From NCBI GenBank assembly GCA_945860595.1, contig CAMAQV010000008.1, positions 1 through 64,000 on the forward strand: a DNA stretch of 64,000 bases, written 5' to 3'. This DNA comes from Comamonas sp. lk. GTDB taxonomy: Bacteria > Pseudomonadota > Gammaproteobacteria > Burkholderiales > Burkholderiaceae_C. Positions 8,508 to 17,566 of this stretch are shown here, one piece after another. The notes beneath the pieces were generated by a model. That model saw only the letters and a list, made by a program, of their open reading frames with translations. It was not told the origin of the DNA and searched no databases. The first letter of the stretch is position 1, and the number at the start of each line of letters is the position of its first letter. The translations under genes were made by a program, and so were the position numbers.

Positions 8508-9385
8508 AACTCACTCCCGAACAACTCGAACAATTTGATCGCGACGGCTACTTGTTCTTCCCCAGCCTGTTCTCACCCGAAGAGACCCAAACCCTACTCG
8601 ATGCGGTGCCTGCGCTGTACGAGCGGCGTGATGCCTTCAACGTGCGCGAAAAAGGGCGTGATGCGGTGCGCACCAACTTTGCCGCGCACATGGTGAGCCA
8701 AGAATTCGGCACCCTGGCGCGGCACCCGCGCATGGTCGAGCCGGTGGAAGCGCTGCTGGGCGAGAAGCTCTATATGCATCAGTTCAAGATCAACGGCAAG
8801 ATGGCGTTCGAGGGCGACGTCTGGCAGTGGCACCAGGACTACGGCACCTGGCTGAACGACGACATGATGCCCACCGAGCGCGCCATGAACGTGGCAATTT
8901 TTCTGGACGATGTGAATGAGCACAACGGTCCGCTGATGTTCATTCCCGGCAGCCACAAGCGCGGCGTGGTGGCGGCCAAGCACGACCTGTCCACCACCAG
9001 CTACCCGCTATGGACCGTGGACAACGAGCTGATCACCAGTCTGGTTGAGCGCGCCGGGGGCAAAAATGGCGGCATCGTCAGCCCCAAGGGGCCGGCGGGC
9101 TCCATGATTCTTTTTCACAGCTGCTTGGTGCACGCATCGACCAGCAACCTCTCGCCCTGGAACCGGGTGGCCGTGTACCTGAGCCTGTGCGCGGTGAGCA
9201 ACCACATCCGCCGCCACAAGCGCCCCGAGTACATCGCGCACCGCGACTTCACACCCATCGAATGCCTGCCTGACGACTGCCTGTTGAAAAACTACCCCGT
9301 CGATCTGCCCTGGAAAGACGGCATGCCCGGCAGCGCGCTGCAAACGTCCACCGTTCCCTTTGACGACCAGAAAGCCGCCGCATGA
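8504..9385 (+). CDS. Phytanoyl-CoA dioxygenase family protein, EctD-like
   Basis: This 293-residue Fe(II)/2-oxoglutarate dioxygenase has the H-x-D iron motif in WQWHQDYGTWLNDD and the distal histidine in HSCLVHAS. The arrangement of GPLMFIPGSHKRG after a PTERAMNVAIFLDD segment resembles ectoine hydroxylase EctD and related amino-acid hydroxylases. No ectoine biosynthesis genes are nearby, so the substrate is probably another small amino-acid-like compound. It is translationally coupled to the regulator upstream and the oxidoreductase downstream (four-base overlaps on both sides). Confidence 0.85.
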   Translation: MKLTPEQLEQFDRDGYLFFPSLFSPEETQTLLDAVPALYERRDAFNVREKGRDAVRTNFAAHMVSQEFGTLARHPRMVEPVEALLGEKLYMHQFKINGKMAFEGDVWQWHQDYGTWLNDDMMPTERAMNVAIFLDDVNEHNGPLMFIPGSHKRGVVAAKHDLSTTSYPLWTVDNELITSLVERAGGKNGGIVSPKGPAGSMILFHSCLVHASTSNLSPWNRVAVYLSLCAVSNHIRRHKRPEYIAHRDFTPIECLPDDCLLKNYPVDLPWKDGMPGSALQTSTVPFDDQKAAA

Positions 9386-10740
9386 GCTTGTTTGTAAAAC
9401 TTCAGCAGCGCCAGGCCGAGGGCCGCCCGATCCGCGTCGGCCTGATTGGCGCGGGCAAATTCGGCTCTATGTACCTGGCGCAAATTCCGCGCACGCCCGG
9501 CGTGCATTTGGTCGGTATTGCCGACCTGTCGCCCGATGGCGCACGCGCCAATTTGGCGCGTGTGGGTTGGGATCTGCAGCGTACGCTGGCCGCGTCTTTG
9601 GACGCAGCGATCAAAGACGGCAGCACGCATATCGGTGAAGACTGGCGCGCGCTGGTGTCGCATCCGGCGATTGACGTCGTCGTCGAATGCACCGGCCATC
9701 CCATCGCTGCGGTCGACCATTGCCTGGAGGCGTTTACGCATGGCAAGCATGTGGTCAACGTGACGGTCGAGGCCGACGCGTTTTGCGGCCCACTGCTGGC
9801 GCTCAAGGCGCAGCAAGCTGGCGTGGTGTATTCGCTGGCATTCGGCGACCAGCCGGCGCTGATTTGCGATCTGGTGGACTGGGCGCGCACCTGCGGCTTC
9901 CCCGTGGTGGCGGCCGGGCGTGGCCACAAATGGCTGCCGCACTTCAACCAGTCCACGCCCGACACGGTCTGGGGTAATTACGGTCTGACGCCCGAGCAGG
10001 CCGCGCGTGGCGGGCTCAACCCCAAGATGTTCAACAGCTTTCTGGACGGCTCCAAGCCCTCGATCGAGAGCAGCGCGGTCTCCAACGCCACCGGCTTGGG
10101 CGTGCCGTCCAACGGCCTGCTGTATCCGCCAGCCAGCGTGGAAGACATTCCCTTCGTGACGCGCCCCATCAGCGAAGGTGGTGTGCTGGAGCGCAAGGGC
10201 ATGGTCGAGGTGATCTCTTCCCTGGAGGCCAACGGGCGCAAGATTCCCTATGACATCCGTATGGGTGTCTGGGTGACGGTGGAAGCCGAGACCGACTACA
10301 TCAAAAACTGCTTTGAGGAATACAACGCCCACACCGACCCGAGCGGGCGCTATTTCACGCTCTACAAGCGCTGGCATTTGATCGGTCTGGAGGTGGGCAT
10401 GTCGGTGGCCAGCGTCGCGCTGCGCGGCGAGCCCACCGGCGTGGCCACCGGTTGGAACGCCGACGTGGTGGCCACCGCCAAGCGCGATTTGCAACCCGGC
10501 GAGATGCTGGACGGCGAGGGCGGCTACACCGTATGGGGCAAATTGCTGCCCGCTGAAGTCTCGCGCAAGCTGGGCGGTTTGCCGCTGGGCTTGGCGCACG
10601 ACATCAAGGTACTGCGTCCGGTACGCCAGGGCCAGTCGCTGAGCTGGGCCGATGTGGCAATTGACACCAGTACCCGCGCCTACCAGTTGCGCCGCGAGAT
10701 GGAAGCCCATTTTGCGGCACCGCTGGTGCGAACCGTCTAA
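9382..10740 (+). CDS. NAD(P)-dependent oxidoreductase with C-terminal SAF domain (Gfo/Idh/homoserine-dehydrogenase-like)
   Basis: The 452-residue enzyme has an N-terminal Rossmann fold with VGLIGAGKFGSMYL (G-x-G-x-x-G) and a catalytic-type region VVVECTGHPIAAVDH. Its C-terminal third (from about residue 360) looks like an SAF domain: ATAKRDLQPGEMLDGEGGYTV. This architecture occurs in a family of uncharacterised sugar/acid dehydrogenases. It follows the dioxygenase with a four-base overlap, so it may oxidise the hydroxylated product. The substrate is not known. Confidence 0.8.
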   Translation: MSLFVKLQQRQAEGRPIRVGLIGAGKFGSMYLAQIPRTPGVHLVGIADLSPDGARANLARVGWDLQRTLAASLDAAIKDGSTHIGEDWRALVSHPAIDVVVECTGHPIAAVDHCLEAFTHGKHVVNVTVEADAFCGPLLALKAQQAGVVYSLAFGDQPALICDLVDWARTCGFPVVAAGRGHKWLPHFNQSTPDTVWGNYGLTPEQAARGGLNPKMFNSFLDGSKPSIESSAVSNATGLGVPSNGLLYPPASVEDIPFVTRPISEGGVLERKGMVEVISSLEANGRKIPYDIRMGVWVTVEAETDYIKNCFEEYNAHTDPSGRYFTLYKRWHLIGLEVGMSVASVALRGEPTGVATGWNADVVATAKRDLQPGEMLDGEGGYTVWGKLLPAEVSRKLGGLPLGLAHDIKVLRPVRQGQSLSWADVAIDTSTRAYQLRREMEAHFAAPLVRTV

Positions 10741-10749
10741 GGTCCACCG

Positions 10750-11745
10750 ATGGCTACATACCTACCCACCAACCCAGTTTTGCGGGGTTTATTCGATTCC
10801 GGTGCCGCGTTCGGCCCGCTTGACCGGGACGCACACCCCAACCAGCGCTGCGCCGGTCTGCTGGTGCTGGACCGCCTGGGTGCGGATGAGGCCGCGCTGA
10901 AGGACTTTGCGGCGCAGCAGGACGCACGTTTGCAGCCCGCGCCAGAGGCCGCTACCTGGCCCGCTGGCGATGCCTGGGCCGACCAACTCGGCAAAGCACA
11001 AGCCTGGGCACCATACCGCAACCTGATGGGTCAATGGTTGTTTTATGAAGACGCTGGCGACATGCTGTACCAGACGCTGCCGCCCCTGCTGCGCGGGTCT
11101 GGCGGGGCCGGTTTTGCGGGACTGATTCGCACCGCTTACGCGGTGCAGGCGCACCACCGCCAGGAGCTGGCGGATGCGTTGGCCTATTGGGCGAGTTGCC
11201 ATCTGGCCTTGCCGCCAGCGGGCGGGGTACGTGCGGCTGCGCGGCCCAGCGCCGATCCACAACCGGCCCTGCGCCGCCTGCATGCGGCGCCGCTGTCCCG
11301 GCGCAGTTGGGACCACGCTGTGCAAGCGGTGGCGCGCGAAGCCGCGTTTGAGCAGGCGGTGGCCATGGTGGTCCCCGATGCGCAGTTGGTGCAGCGTTTG
11401 TCCCCTTTGGCTGCACAGGCTTTTGCAGCCACCGGCGCACCCTTGGCCGCGCAGTTGGTAATCAGTGCCCAGGCCTTGAATGTGCTGCTGCAATTTATCG
11501 ACGACGAGGCGCTACCCGCTGCCTTGCAAGACTACTGGCGCGCTTTTGCGGCGGTGGTGTGTGTGGCCGGTTTGCGTGATGCGCCGCCGCCCGAGCCGCG
11601 CACTTGGCGCGTGATTCTGGCGCGGGTGCGGGACTGCCGTGACCCGCGCGCGATTTGCCTGGTGGACAGCTGCCGCGCGCTGGAAAAGACCTATGGCCCG
11701 GACCCCGTCTGGCGGCAAGCCGCTACCCGTGCTTTGTGGGCCTAG
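10750..11745 (+). CDS. Questin-oxidase-like protein (DUF4243-type), function unknown
   Basis: The 331-residue protein has no transmembrane segments. GFAGLIRTAYAVQAH followed by ELADALAYWASCHLALP matches the pattern of the questin oxidase (fungal AflY-like) family, in which His residues and a conserved AYA/YWA helix pair recur. In fungi the family performs a Baeyer-Villiger-type step; in bacteria it is largely uncharacterised. The gene sits nine bases after the SAF oxidoreductase and just before the dehydratase, so it is probably part of the same catabolic operon. The family assignment is from memory of the motif. Confidence 0.55.
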   Translation: MATYLPTNPVLRGLFDSGAAFGPLDRDAHPNQRCAGLLVLDRLGADEAALKDFAAQQDARLQPAPEAATWPAGDAWADQLGKAQAWAPYRNLMGQWLFYEDAGDMLYQTLPPLLRGSGGAGFAGLIRTAYAVQAHHRQELADALAYWASCHLALPPAGGVRAAARPSADPQPALRRLHAAPLSRRSWDHAVQAVAREAAFEQAVAMVVPDAQLVQRLSPLAAQAFAATGAPLAAQLVISAQALNVLLQFIDDEALPAALQDYWRAFAAVVCVAGLRDAPPPEPRTWRVILARVRDCRDPRAICLVDSCRALEKTYGPDPVWRQAATRALWA

Positions 11746-11775
11746 CGGCACGCGCGTTGCTGCCGACTGAAGTGC

Positions 11776-12756
11776 ATGACGGCTGATCTGGTGCTGCCCA
11801 CCTTCGCCGATGTGCAGGCCGCAGCCCAGCGCCTGCAAGGCCATGCGCACCGCACGCCGGTGATGCGCTCGCGCATGCTGGATGCGGAAGTCGGCGCACA
11901 GATTTTTTTGAAATGCGAAAACTTGCAGCGCATGGGTGCTTTCAAGTTCCGCGGGGCTTTCAATGCTTTGTCGCAATTCACACCTGCGCAGCGCAGCAGC
12001 GGCGTAGTGGCGTTTTCGTCCGGCAACCATGCGCAGGCGGTGGCGCTCTCAGCCCGCATGCTGGGCATGCCCGCCGTGATCGTGATGCCGCAGGATGCGC
12101 CCGCCACCAAGATCGAGGCCACGCACGGCTATGGCGCGGAGGTGCTGCTGTACGACCGCTACACCCAAGACCGCGAGGCCATCGGCCAGCGTCTGGCGCA
12201 AGAGCGCGGCATGACGCTGATTCCGCCCTTTGACCATACCGACGTCATTGCCGGGCAGGGCACGGCCGCGCTGGAGTTGCTGCAAGACCAGGGGCCGCTG
12301 GACGCGCTGTTTGTGTGTGTGGGCGGTGGCGGTTTGATCGCCGGGTCGGCGCTGAGCGCCCACGCGCTGGCACCGCAGTGCCGCGTCTACGGCGTGGAGC
12401 CCGAAGCGGGTAACGACGTGCAGCAGTCGCTGCACAGCGGCCAGCGGGTGCAGATTCCTGTGCCGGTGACGATTGCTGACGGCGCGCAAACCCAGCAGGT
12501 CGGGCGGCTCACCTTTCCCATCATCCAGCGCCATGTGCACGCTGTCGTCACCGCCTCCGACGCGCAGTTGGTGGACGGCATGCGCTTTATGGCCGCGTAT
12601 TTGAAATTGGTGGTGGAGCCTACCGGTTGTCTGGGGCTGGCGGCGGTTCGTGCGATGGGCGCGCAGTTTCGGGGCCAGCGCGTGGGCGTGATTCTCAGCG
12701 GCGGCAATATCGATATGCCGCGCTTTTGCGCTTTGTTGCAGGCAGCGCCAGCCTGA
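11776..12756 (+). CDS. Threonine/serine dehydratase-like PLP enzyme
   Basis: The 326-residue fold-type II PLP enzyme has the Schiff-base lysine in MGAFKFRGAFNAL. The phosphate-binding GGGGLIAGSAL loop and the SSGNHAQAVA substrate motif are also present. Its length fits catabolic threonine dehydratase, serine racemase or threo-3-hydroxyaspartate dehydratase; it lacks the regulatory ACT domain of IlvA. As the last gene of an operon headed by an EctD-like hydroxylase, it may deaminate a hydroxylated amino acid. EutB of hydroxyectoine degradation is also of this fold, but its usual partner genes are absent. Confidence 0.85.
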   Translation: MTADLVLPTFADVQAAAQRLQGHAHRTPVMRSRMLDAEVGAQIFLKCENLQRMGAFKFRGAFNALSQFTPAQRSSGVVAFSSGNHAQAVALSARMLGMPAVIVMPQDAPATKIEATHGYGAEVLLYDRYTQDREAIGQRLAQERGMTLIPPFDHTDVIAGQGTAALELLQDQGPLDALFVCVGGGGLIAGSALSAHALAPQCRVYGVEPEAGNDVQQSLHSGQRVQIPVPVTIADGAQTQQVGRLTFPIIQRHVHAVVTASDAQLVDGMRFMAAYLKLVVEPTGCLGLAAVRAMGAQFRGQRVGVILSGGNIDMPRFCALLQAAPA

Positions 12757-12783
12757 GGTTTCTGGTTTGATGCGTTGCCGGGT

Positions 12784-14160
12784 TTAAGCCGCCCATAAGG
12801 CGCGCATCGCCTGAGCAAAACCGTCGTCATCTCTCGGCGCAGTACGCACTTGCTGCCCCGCCACATACACCGCCAGCAGGGGCGCACCCGGGCTGGAGAA
12901 AACCGTAGCGTCCAATGCGCTCTCGGGTGGCACGCCGCACAGCGCGCCAGCCTCGCCATCGAGCACCACCCAGTCTGCGCGCTGACCCACGGCAATTCCC
13001 GCAAGGGGCTGGCCGCTCGCGGCCACACCACCGGCCAACGCCGCTTCAAATAAATTGGCTGCGCTGCTGGCGCTGGCGCCAAAGCCCGCGCCGATATTGC
13101 GTTGCCGCCGCTGCAGGCGCTGCCCGTATTCCAGCAGTCTCAGTTCTTCCGCCCACGCGCGCGTGACATGGCTGTCAGAGCCTATGGACCACGCGCCTCC
13201 GTGGGCCGCGTATGTCGGGTAATCAAAGATCCCGTCGCCCAGATTGGCCTCGGTGCTCGGGCACAGCACGACGTGTGCGCCGCTATCTGCCACGCCGCGC
13301 AGCTCGGCATCGGTGGTATGGGTGGCGTGCACCAGGTTCCAGCGCGGGTTCAGCGGCAGGTGTTGCAGCAGCCACTCCATCGGGCGCAAGCCGGTGTGCG
13401 CCAGGCAATCGCGCACCTCTTGCTCCTGCTCGGCGATGTGGATGTGGATGGGCAGTTGGCGCGCATCGGCCAGCGCGCTCACTTCCTGGATGGCTTGCGC
13501 ATCGGCTGCGCGAAGCGAATGGATGGCCACGCCCAGGTTGACTTTGGGCAGATCGCGGCAGGCATGTCCCAAGCCGTCCAGCAGGGCTTCGATGCGCTGC
13601 GGGCTGGACGCAAAGCGCTGCTGTTGTTCGCGCAAAACTGTCGCTTCAAAACCGGCGCGCATGTACAGCGTAGGCAAGAGCGTCATGCCTATGCCGCTGC
13701 GCTGCGCTGCGCGCACCAGCGCCATGGACATCTCCAGCGGATCACAGGCAGCCGCCCCGGTTGGGGCGTTGTGCAGGTAATGGAATTCGCAGACCTGGGT
13801 GTAGCCGCCAGCCAGCAGTTCGGTGTAGAGCCGGGTGGCAACGGCCTCGAGCTGCGCTGCGGAGATGCGCAAGGCCACGGCGTACATGCGTTCGCGCCAA
13901 CTCCAAAAATCATCGCCCTGCGCGCCGCGCTGCTCGGCCAGACCGGCCATGGCGCGCTGGAAAGCGTGGCTGTGGGCGTTGACCAAGCCGGGTAGCACAG
14001 GGCCAGCCAGCACGCGTGCATCTTGGCGAGCGCTTACGGGGACATGGCTTTGGACCGAAGACCAGTGCCCGGCGGTATCAATTTCCAGCAGCACATCGCG
14101 CGCCCAGGCACCAGCCACCCAGGCCTGCGCGGCAAAGAAGCGGCGGTTTTCAAGCGGCAT
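12784..14160 (-). CDS. hutF: Formimidoylglutamate deiminase
   Basis: This 458-residue amidohydrolase converts N-formimidoyl-glutamate to N-formylglutamate plus ammonia, the fourth step of histidine catabolism. The metal site is visible as LPGLVNAHSHAFQRAM, the histidines in HIHIAEQEQEV and NLVHATHTT, and the aspartate in SIGSDSHVTR. It is the last gene of the minus-strand hut operon and its start overlaps the end of hutG. Finding hutF and hutG together marks the five-step route ending in glutamate and formate, not the formamide route. Confidence 0.93.
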   Translation of the reverse strand: MPLENRRFFAAQAWVAGAWARDVLLEIDTAGHWSSVQSHVPVSARQDARVLAGPVLPGLVNAHSHAFQRAMAGLAEQRGAQGDDFWSWRERMYAVALRISAAQLEAVATRLYTELLAGGYTQVCEFHYLHNAPTGAAACDPLEMSMALVRAAQRSGIGMTLLPTLYMRAGFEATVLREQQQRFASSPQRIEALLDGLGHACRDLPKVNLGVAIHSLRAADAQAIQEVSALADARQLPIHIHIAEQEQEVRDCLAHTGLRPMEWLLQHLPLNPRWNLVHATHTTDAELRGVADSGAHVVLCPSTEANLGDGIFDYPTYAAHGGAWSIGSDSHVTRAWAEELRLLEYGQRLQRRQRNIGAGFGASASSAANLFEAALAGGVAASGQPLAGIAVGQRADWVVLDGEAGALCGVPPESALDATVFSSPGAPLLAVYVAGQQVRTAPRDDDGFAQAMRALWAA

Positions 14161-14950
14161 ACAAGACCTCGCAGGCGTGCAGGGCGGCTTGCAGCATGGC
14201 GCGCAGTTGCGGCTGTATGCGTCGAGCTAGATCGGGGTCATAGGCGTAGGGCGGCCTCTCGCGCATGTAAAGGTTTTGACACATCTCCAGTTGCAAGGCG
14301 TGCACCTGTGCGGCGGGTGCGCCGTAATGGCGGGTGATGTAACCGCCTTTGAAGCGGCCGTTCACCACGTGGCTGGTTTGCGGGTGGCTGGCGCAGACAT
14401 CGGCAACGACCTGCGTGATAGCCGCGTCGGCGCTGGCACCGCTGGCAGTGCCGATGTTCAGGCCGGGCAAGACGCCTTCGAACAGCCAGGGGATTTCGGA
14501 GCGGATGCTGTGCGCGTCCCACAGCAGCGCGTAGCCGTGCGTGCGGTGCAGGCGCTGTAGCTCAGCTTGTAGCGCTTGGTGGTAGGGCTCCCAATACGCG
14601 CTGCGTCGGCGGGCGCGCTCTTGCGCGTCGGGGGCACAGCCCTCGCGGTACAGAGCGTCGCCGTTGAAGAAGCGGGTGGGGCACAACTCGGTGTTGGACG
14701 CGCCGGGGTACATGGGCGCATCATCCGGCGGGCGGTTCAGGTCAATCACATAGCGGCTGAACTGCGGCTGCAGCACGCTGGCACCCAGCGCCTGCGCAAA
14801 GTCGTACAGCTGCGCCAGATGCCAGTCGGTGTCCTCCGATTCCAGCGCGCGCGGCACCAAGTGCGCCTGCATATTCGCCGGAATCTCAGTGCCGATATGC
14901 GGCATGCTGATCAGCAGGGGCAGACTGCCGGTGTGCAGGGTGAAACTCAT
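14150..14950 (-). CDS. hutG: N-formylglutamate deformylase
   Basis: The 266-residue enzyme hydrolyses N-formylglutamate to glutamate and formate, the final step of the pathway. Family motifs include [13 protein letters not shown] near the N-terminus, DLNRPPDD, and [18 protein letters not shown] chose the ATG at 14950 because it overlaps the hutI stop by four bases and gives the standard length. A longer frame to 15034 runs inside hutI. It shares an operon with hutC, hutD, hutI and hutF. Confidence 0.93.
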   Translation of the reverse strand: MSFTLHTGSLPLLISMPHIGTEIPANMQAHLVPRALESEDTDWHLAQLYDFAQALGASVLQPQFSRYVIDLNRPPDDAPMYPGASNTELCPTRFFNGDALYREGCAPDAQERARRRSAYWEPYHQALQAELQRLHRTHGYALLWDAHSIRSEIPWLFEGVLPGLNIGTASGASADAAITQVVADVCASHPQTSHVVNGRFKGGYITRHYGAPAAQVHALQLEMCQNLYMRERPPYAYDPDLARRIQPQLRAMLQAALHACEVLYAA

Positions 14951-16161
14951 CGCAAAACTCCGGCAAAAACCACCTGACGCAGCGGGCGCGCGCCAAAGGC
15001 ATAGGCCAGTTCGGCCGGGTGCTGTACGTCCCACACAGCCAGGTCCGCGCGCATGCCCGCAGCCAGCACGCTACGGTCGTGCAGACCCAGGGCCTGCGCG
15101 GCGTGGCGCGTGACACCGGCCAGCGCTTCTTCGGGCGTGAGGCGGAACAGGGTGCAGGCCATATTGAGCATCAGCAGCAGCGAGGTGCAGGGCGAACTCC
15201 CGGGGTTGCAGTCGGTGGAAACCGCCATGGCCACACCATGCTGGCGCAGCAAATCGATGGGCGGCACACGGGTCTCGCGCAAAAAATAAAACGCGCCTGG
15301 CAGCAACACGGCCACGCTACCGGCTGCGGCCATGGCCGCAGCTCCCTCGGCGCTCAGCCATTCCAGATGGTCGCAGCTCAGCGCGCCAAAACCGGCAGCC
15401 AGTTGCGCGCCCCCGCTGTCGCTCAGTTGCTCGGCATGCAGCTTAACTGGCAATCCCAGTGCCCGCGCTGCGGTGAACACGCGGGCGGTCTGCGCCGGGC
15501 TGAAGCCGATGCGCTCGCAAAACGCATCTACCGCGTCGACCAAACCCTGCGCGTACAGGTCTGCGAGCATGGCCACAACCGTGTCGATGTAGTCGTCGCT
15601 GCGCCCGGCAAATTCGGGCGGCAGTGCGTGGGCACCCAAAAACGTGGTGTGCACGGACACCGGGTGGGTGTGCCCCAGCGCACGCGCCACCTCCAGACAA
15701 GTGCGTTCAGGCTCCAGCGCCAGCCCGTAGCCGGACTTGATCTCCACCGTGGTGACGCCTTCGGCCATCAAAGCGCGCAGGCGTGTGCTGGCAGACGCCG
15801 TGAGTTGTTCCGCGCTGGCCTGCCGCGTGGCGCGCACCGTAGAGGCAATGCCCCCGCCTTGACGGGCGATCTCTTCGTAGCTGGTGCCTTGCAGCCGCTG
15901 CTCAAATTCAGCGGCGCGGTCACCGCCGTACACCAAGTGCGTGTGGCAGTCGATCAGCCCGGGTGTGATCAGCGCGCCACCGGCATCGTGTTGCGTGATG
16001 CAGGCGCGGGCCAAATCAGGCGGCAGTTCGCTGCGCGGCCCGACCCAGCGCAATACCGGCCCGTCCAGCACCAGCGCGGCGTCGGCGATTAGGCCGTAGG
16101 GCCGGGCCGCTTGGGCCTGCATAGTGGCGGCTTGGCAATGGGTCCACAGGCTGAGGCTCAT
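14947..16161 (-). CDS. hutI: Imidazolonepropionase
   Basis: The 404-residue metal-dependent amidohydrolase opens the ring of imidazolone-5-propionate to give formimidoylglutamate. The metal-binding [16 protein letters not shown] motif, the family-specific [13 protein letters not shown] loop, [12 protein letters not shown] and the catalytic [11 protein letters not shown] region are all present. It overlaps hutD upstream and hutG downstream by four bases each, which implies tight translational coupling in the hut operon. Confidence 0.95.
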   Translation of the reverse strand: MSLSLWTHCQAATMQAQAARPYGLIADAALVLDGPVLRWVGPRSELPPDLARACITQHDAGGALITPGLIDCHTHLVYGGDRAAEFEQRLQGTSYEEIARQGGGIASTVRATRQASAEQLTASASTRLRALMAEGVTTVEIKSGYGLALEPERTCLEVARALGHTHPVSVHTTFLGAHALPPEFAGRSDDYIDTVVAMLADLYAQGLVDAVDAFCERIGFSPAQTARVFTAARALGLPVKLHAEQLSDSGGAQLAAGFGALSCDHLEWLSAEGAAAMAAAGSVAVLLPGAFYFLRETRVPPIDLLRQHGVAMAVSTDCNPGSSPCTSLLLMLNMACTLFRLTPEEALAGVTRHAAQALGLHDRSVLAAGMRADLAVWDVQHPAELAYAFGARPLRQVVFAGVLR

Positions 16162-16742
16162 AGGCCAATCTCCATGAACAAGGCGTCGTCGCTGTGCACA
16201 GCAAGCGTTTGCGCGGCATCGAGCGCAGCCCAGGCCAGCGTGCCGGGCTTGAGGCTCACGGCAGCATGGTCATCAAGATAAAGCGTGGCAGGCGCGGTGT
16301 TAGCCCAGACTGCCAGCAGGTTGGGCGTCTTGACGTGCCAACGGGCCTGGCCTTTGACCCGCTGCATGCGGGTTTGCGGATGGCGCGCGCTGCGGGCCAT
16401 GAGGTTGAAGTCCTGCGTGGGACCGTCTATAAGTGTGCAGTCCACCGCCAGCGCGCCGTCAAATGCCAGTGGGCTGCTGGACGCATCCAGGCTGTGCGTC
16501 TGACCGGCGTCTGGCATGTGCAGCCGCACACCGGCACCAGCAAGCACCGCAAACCAGCGCGTGATGCCGTCAAAGCGCGAGAAGGGCCCGTCGACCTCAA
16601 CCTGCGCGACAGATAGGCGCAGCGTCCAGTCCTGCGGCGTGGGCCATGCCAGCAGTTCGCGGGTGGTGCCGCCACCGTTTTTCCAGAGCCTGGGCGGTAT
16701 GTCGGCCAGAGCGATCTGCTGCCAAACGGATGCTGTGTTCAC
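16158..16742 (-). CDS. hutD: HutD family protein
   Basis: The protein is 194 residues from the GTG at 16742, which overlaps the hutC stop in a GTGA junction. This overlap settles the start, since a longer open frame to 17231 lies entirely within hutC. The N-terminus [20 protein letters not shown] is the HutD signature, in a small bicupin-like fold. In Pseudomonas, HutD is proposed to limit over-induction of the hut genes, perhaps by sensing formylglutamate; its biochemical activity is not fixed. The position between hutC and hutI fits that role. Confidence 0.92.
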   Translation of the reverse strand: MNTASVWQQIALADIPPRLWKNGGGTTRELLAWPTPQDWTLRLSVAQVEVDGPFSRFDGITRWFAVLAGAGVRLHMPDAGQTHSLDASSSPLAFDGALAVDCTLIDGPTQDFNLMARSARHPQTRMQRVKGQARWHVKTPNLLAVWANTAPATLYLDDHAAVSLKPGTLAWAALDAAQTLAVHSDDALFMEIGL

Positions 16743-17449
16743 AACTGAAAATTCCCTTGCAGGCTGTAGCGCATACCTGGGTATACCAAGCGGCCCTGGC
16801 TGGCTACGTGTGCGCCGCTGATCGTGCAGCGGGTGATGACCAGGCAGGGTTGGCTGCCCTGTATGCCCAAGGCAGCGGCTTCCATGGCTGTGGGCAAAGC
16901 GGCTTCTATTGAGTAGCGGGCCTCGCTCAGCGGCGCGCATTGAAACAGGTACTGCGTGGGCGTGGTGTGCGCAAAGTCCACTTGCAAATAGTCGGGCGCA
17001 GCGGCCGGGTTTACGTGGCGGTCTTCGAGCTGGATGGCGATACCGTTTTCGTAATGCACCATGACCGAATGGAAGACCCGCGTGCCACGGCGCAGCCCGA
17101 GCGTCTGCGCCAGCGCGGCATCGGCCTTGACGACTTCCAGCGTCAGCACCTTGCTGCTGTGGCGGTGGCCGCGTTCCAGCACTTCTTCGTGGATGTCGCG
17201 CACCGCCAGCGTGCTGCTGATGCGGTGCCACTGCGCCACCACGGTGCCCGAGCCGCGCATGCGCGTGAGCAGCCCTTCCGCGGCGAGTTCGGTCATGGCG
17301 CGGTTGACCGTCATGCGGCTTAAGCCGAATTGCTGTTGCAGCGCGGCTTCGCTGGGAACGGCGTCGCCCGGGCGCAAGGCACCGCTGTGGATTTGCGCTT
17401 TGACAAAAGCTTTCACCTGCTCGTAAGCCGGTAGATCGGTGCTGGACAT
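16739..17449 (-). CDS. hutC: Histidine utilisation repressor (GntR family, UTRA domain)
   Basis: The 236-residue repressor has an N-terminal GntR winged helix (AYEQVKAFVKAQIHSGALRPGDAVPSEAALQQQFGLSRMTVNRAM) and a C-terminal UTRA effector domain (about residues 90-230). In the family, urocanate binding releases it from operators. The divergent promoter with hutU contains an AGTTGT-N4-ACAACT palindrome about 39 bases upstream of this start, so it probably represses itself as well as hutU-hutH. A matching operator at 27735-27750 suggests it has a second target locus in this window. Confidence 0.94.
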   Translation of the reverse strand: MSSTDLPAYEQVKAFVKAQIHSGALRPGDAVPSEAALQQQFGLSRMTVNRAMTELAAEGLLTRMRGSGTVVAQWHRISSTLAVRDIHEEVLERGHRHSSKVLTLEVVKADAALAQTLGLRRGTRVFHSVMVHYENGIAIQLEDRHVNPAAAPDYLQVDFAHTTPTQYLFQCAPLSEARYSIEAALPTAMEAAALGIQGSQPCLVITRCTISGAHVASQGRLVYPGMRYSLQGNFQL

Positions 17450-17460
17450 GGTGGCGTGGA

Positions 17461-17503
17461 GTCTCAGGGTTTTCCCGCTAGTTTACAAGTTGTATAGACA
17501 ACT
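17461..17503 (-). repeat. 43-bp promoter element, copy 1 (hutC side)
   Basis: Read on the minus strand toward hutC, this stretch aligns without gaps to 27735-27777 on the plus strand. I count 34 identical bases in the first 40. The matched parts are the operator palindrome (one difference), then TAGCGGG-AAACCCTGAG at the same distance. It indicates a shared ancestor for the two promoters. Confidence 0.75.
17488..17503. promoter_or_regulatory. HutC operator in the hutC/hutU divergent promoter
   Basis: AGTTGTATAGACAACT has perfect 6-bp arms around a 4-bp centre and contains GTATAGAC, matching the HutC-subfamily pattern GT-N-TA-N-AC. It lies 38 bases from the hutC start and 63 bases from the hutU start, well placed to control both. 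Flanking AGGGTTT (left) and AAACCCT (right) segments form an outer inverted repeat. Confidence 0.8.
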
Positions 17504-17566
17504 ACACTATCCTGAGAAACCCTTAAGTGCCACCCTGCACATGACCGCCAAAGACCTGTTCCCACC

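Noticed and set aside
9292-10710. Long antisense open frame (472 codons) on the minus strand
   Set aside because: It lies entirely opposite the well-supported SAF oxidoreductase, has biased composition (His/Arg/Gln-rich) and no family motif. High GC content produces many such shadow frames, for example also at 778-1956, 18248-19396 and 55767-57020.
8504-12756. Hydroxyectoine degradation cluster
   Set aside because: The EctD-like and EutB-like folds fit, but EutC/EutD/EutE, DoeA/DoeB and ectoine synthesis genes are absent and the other two enzymes do not belong to that route.
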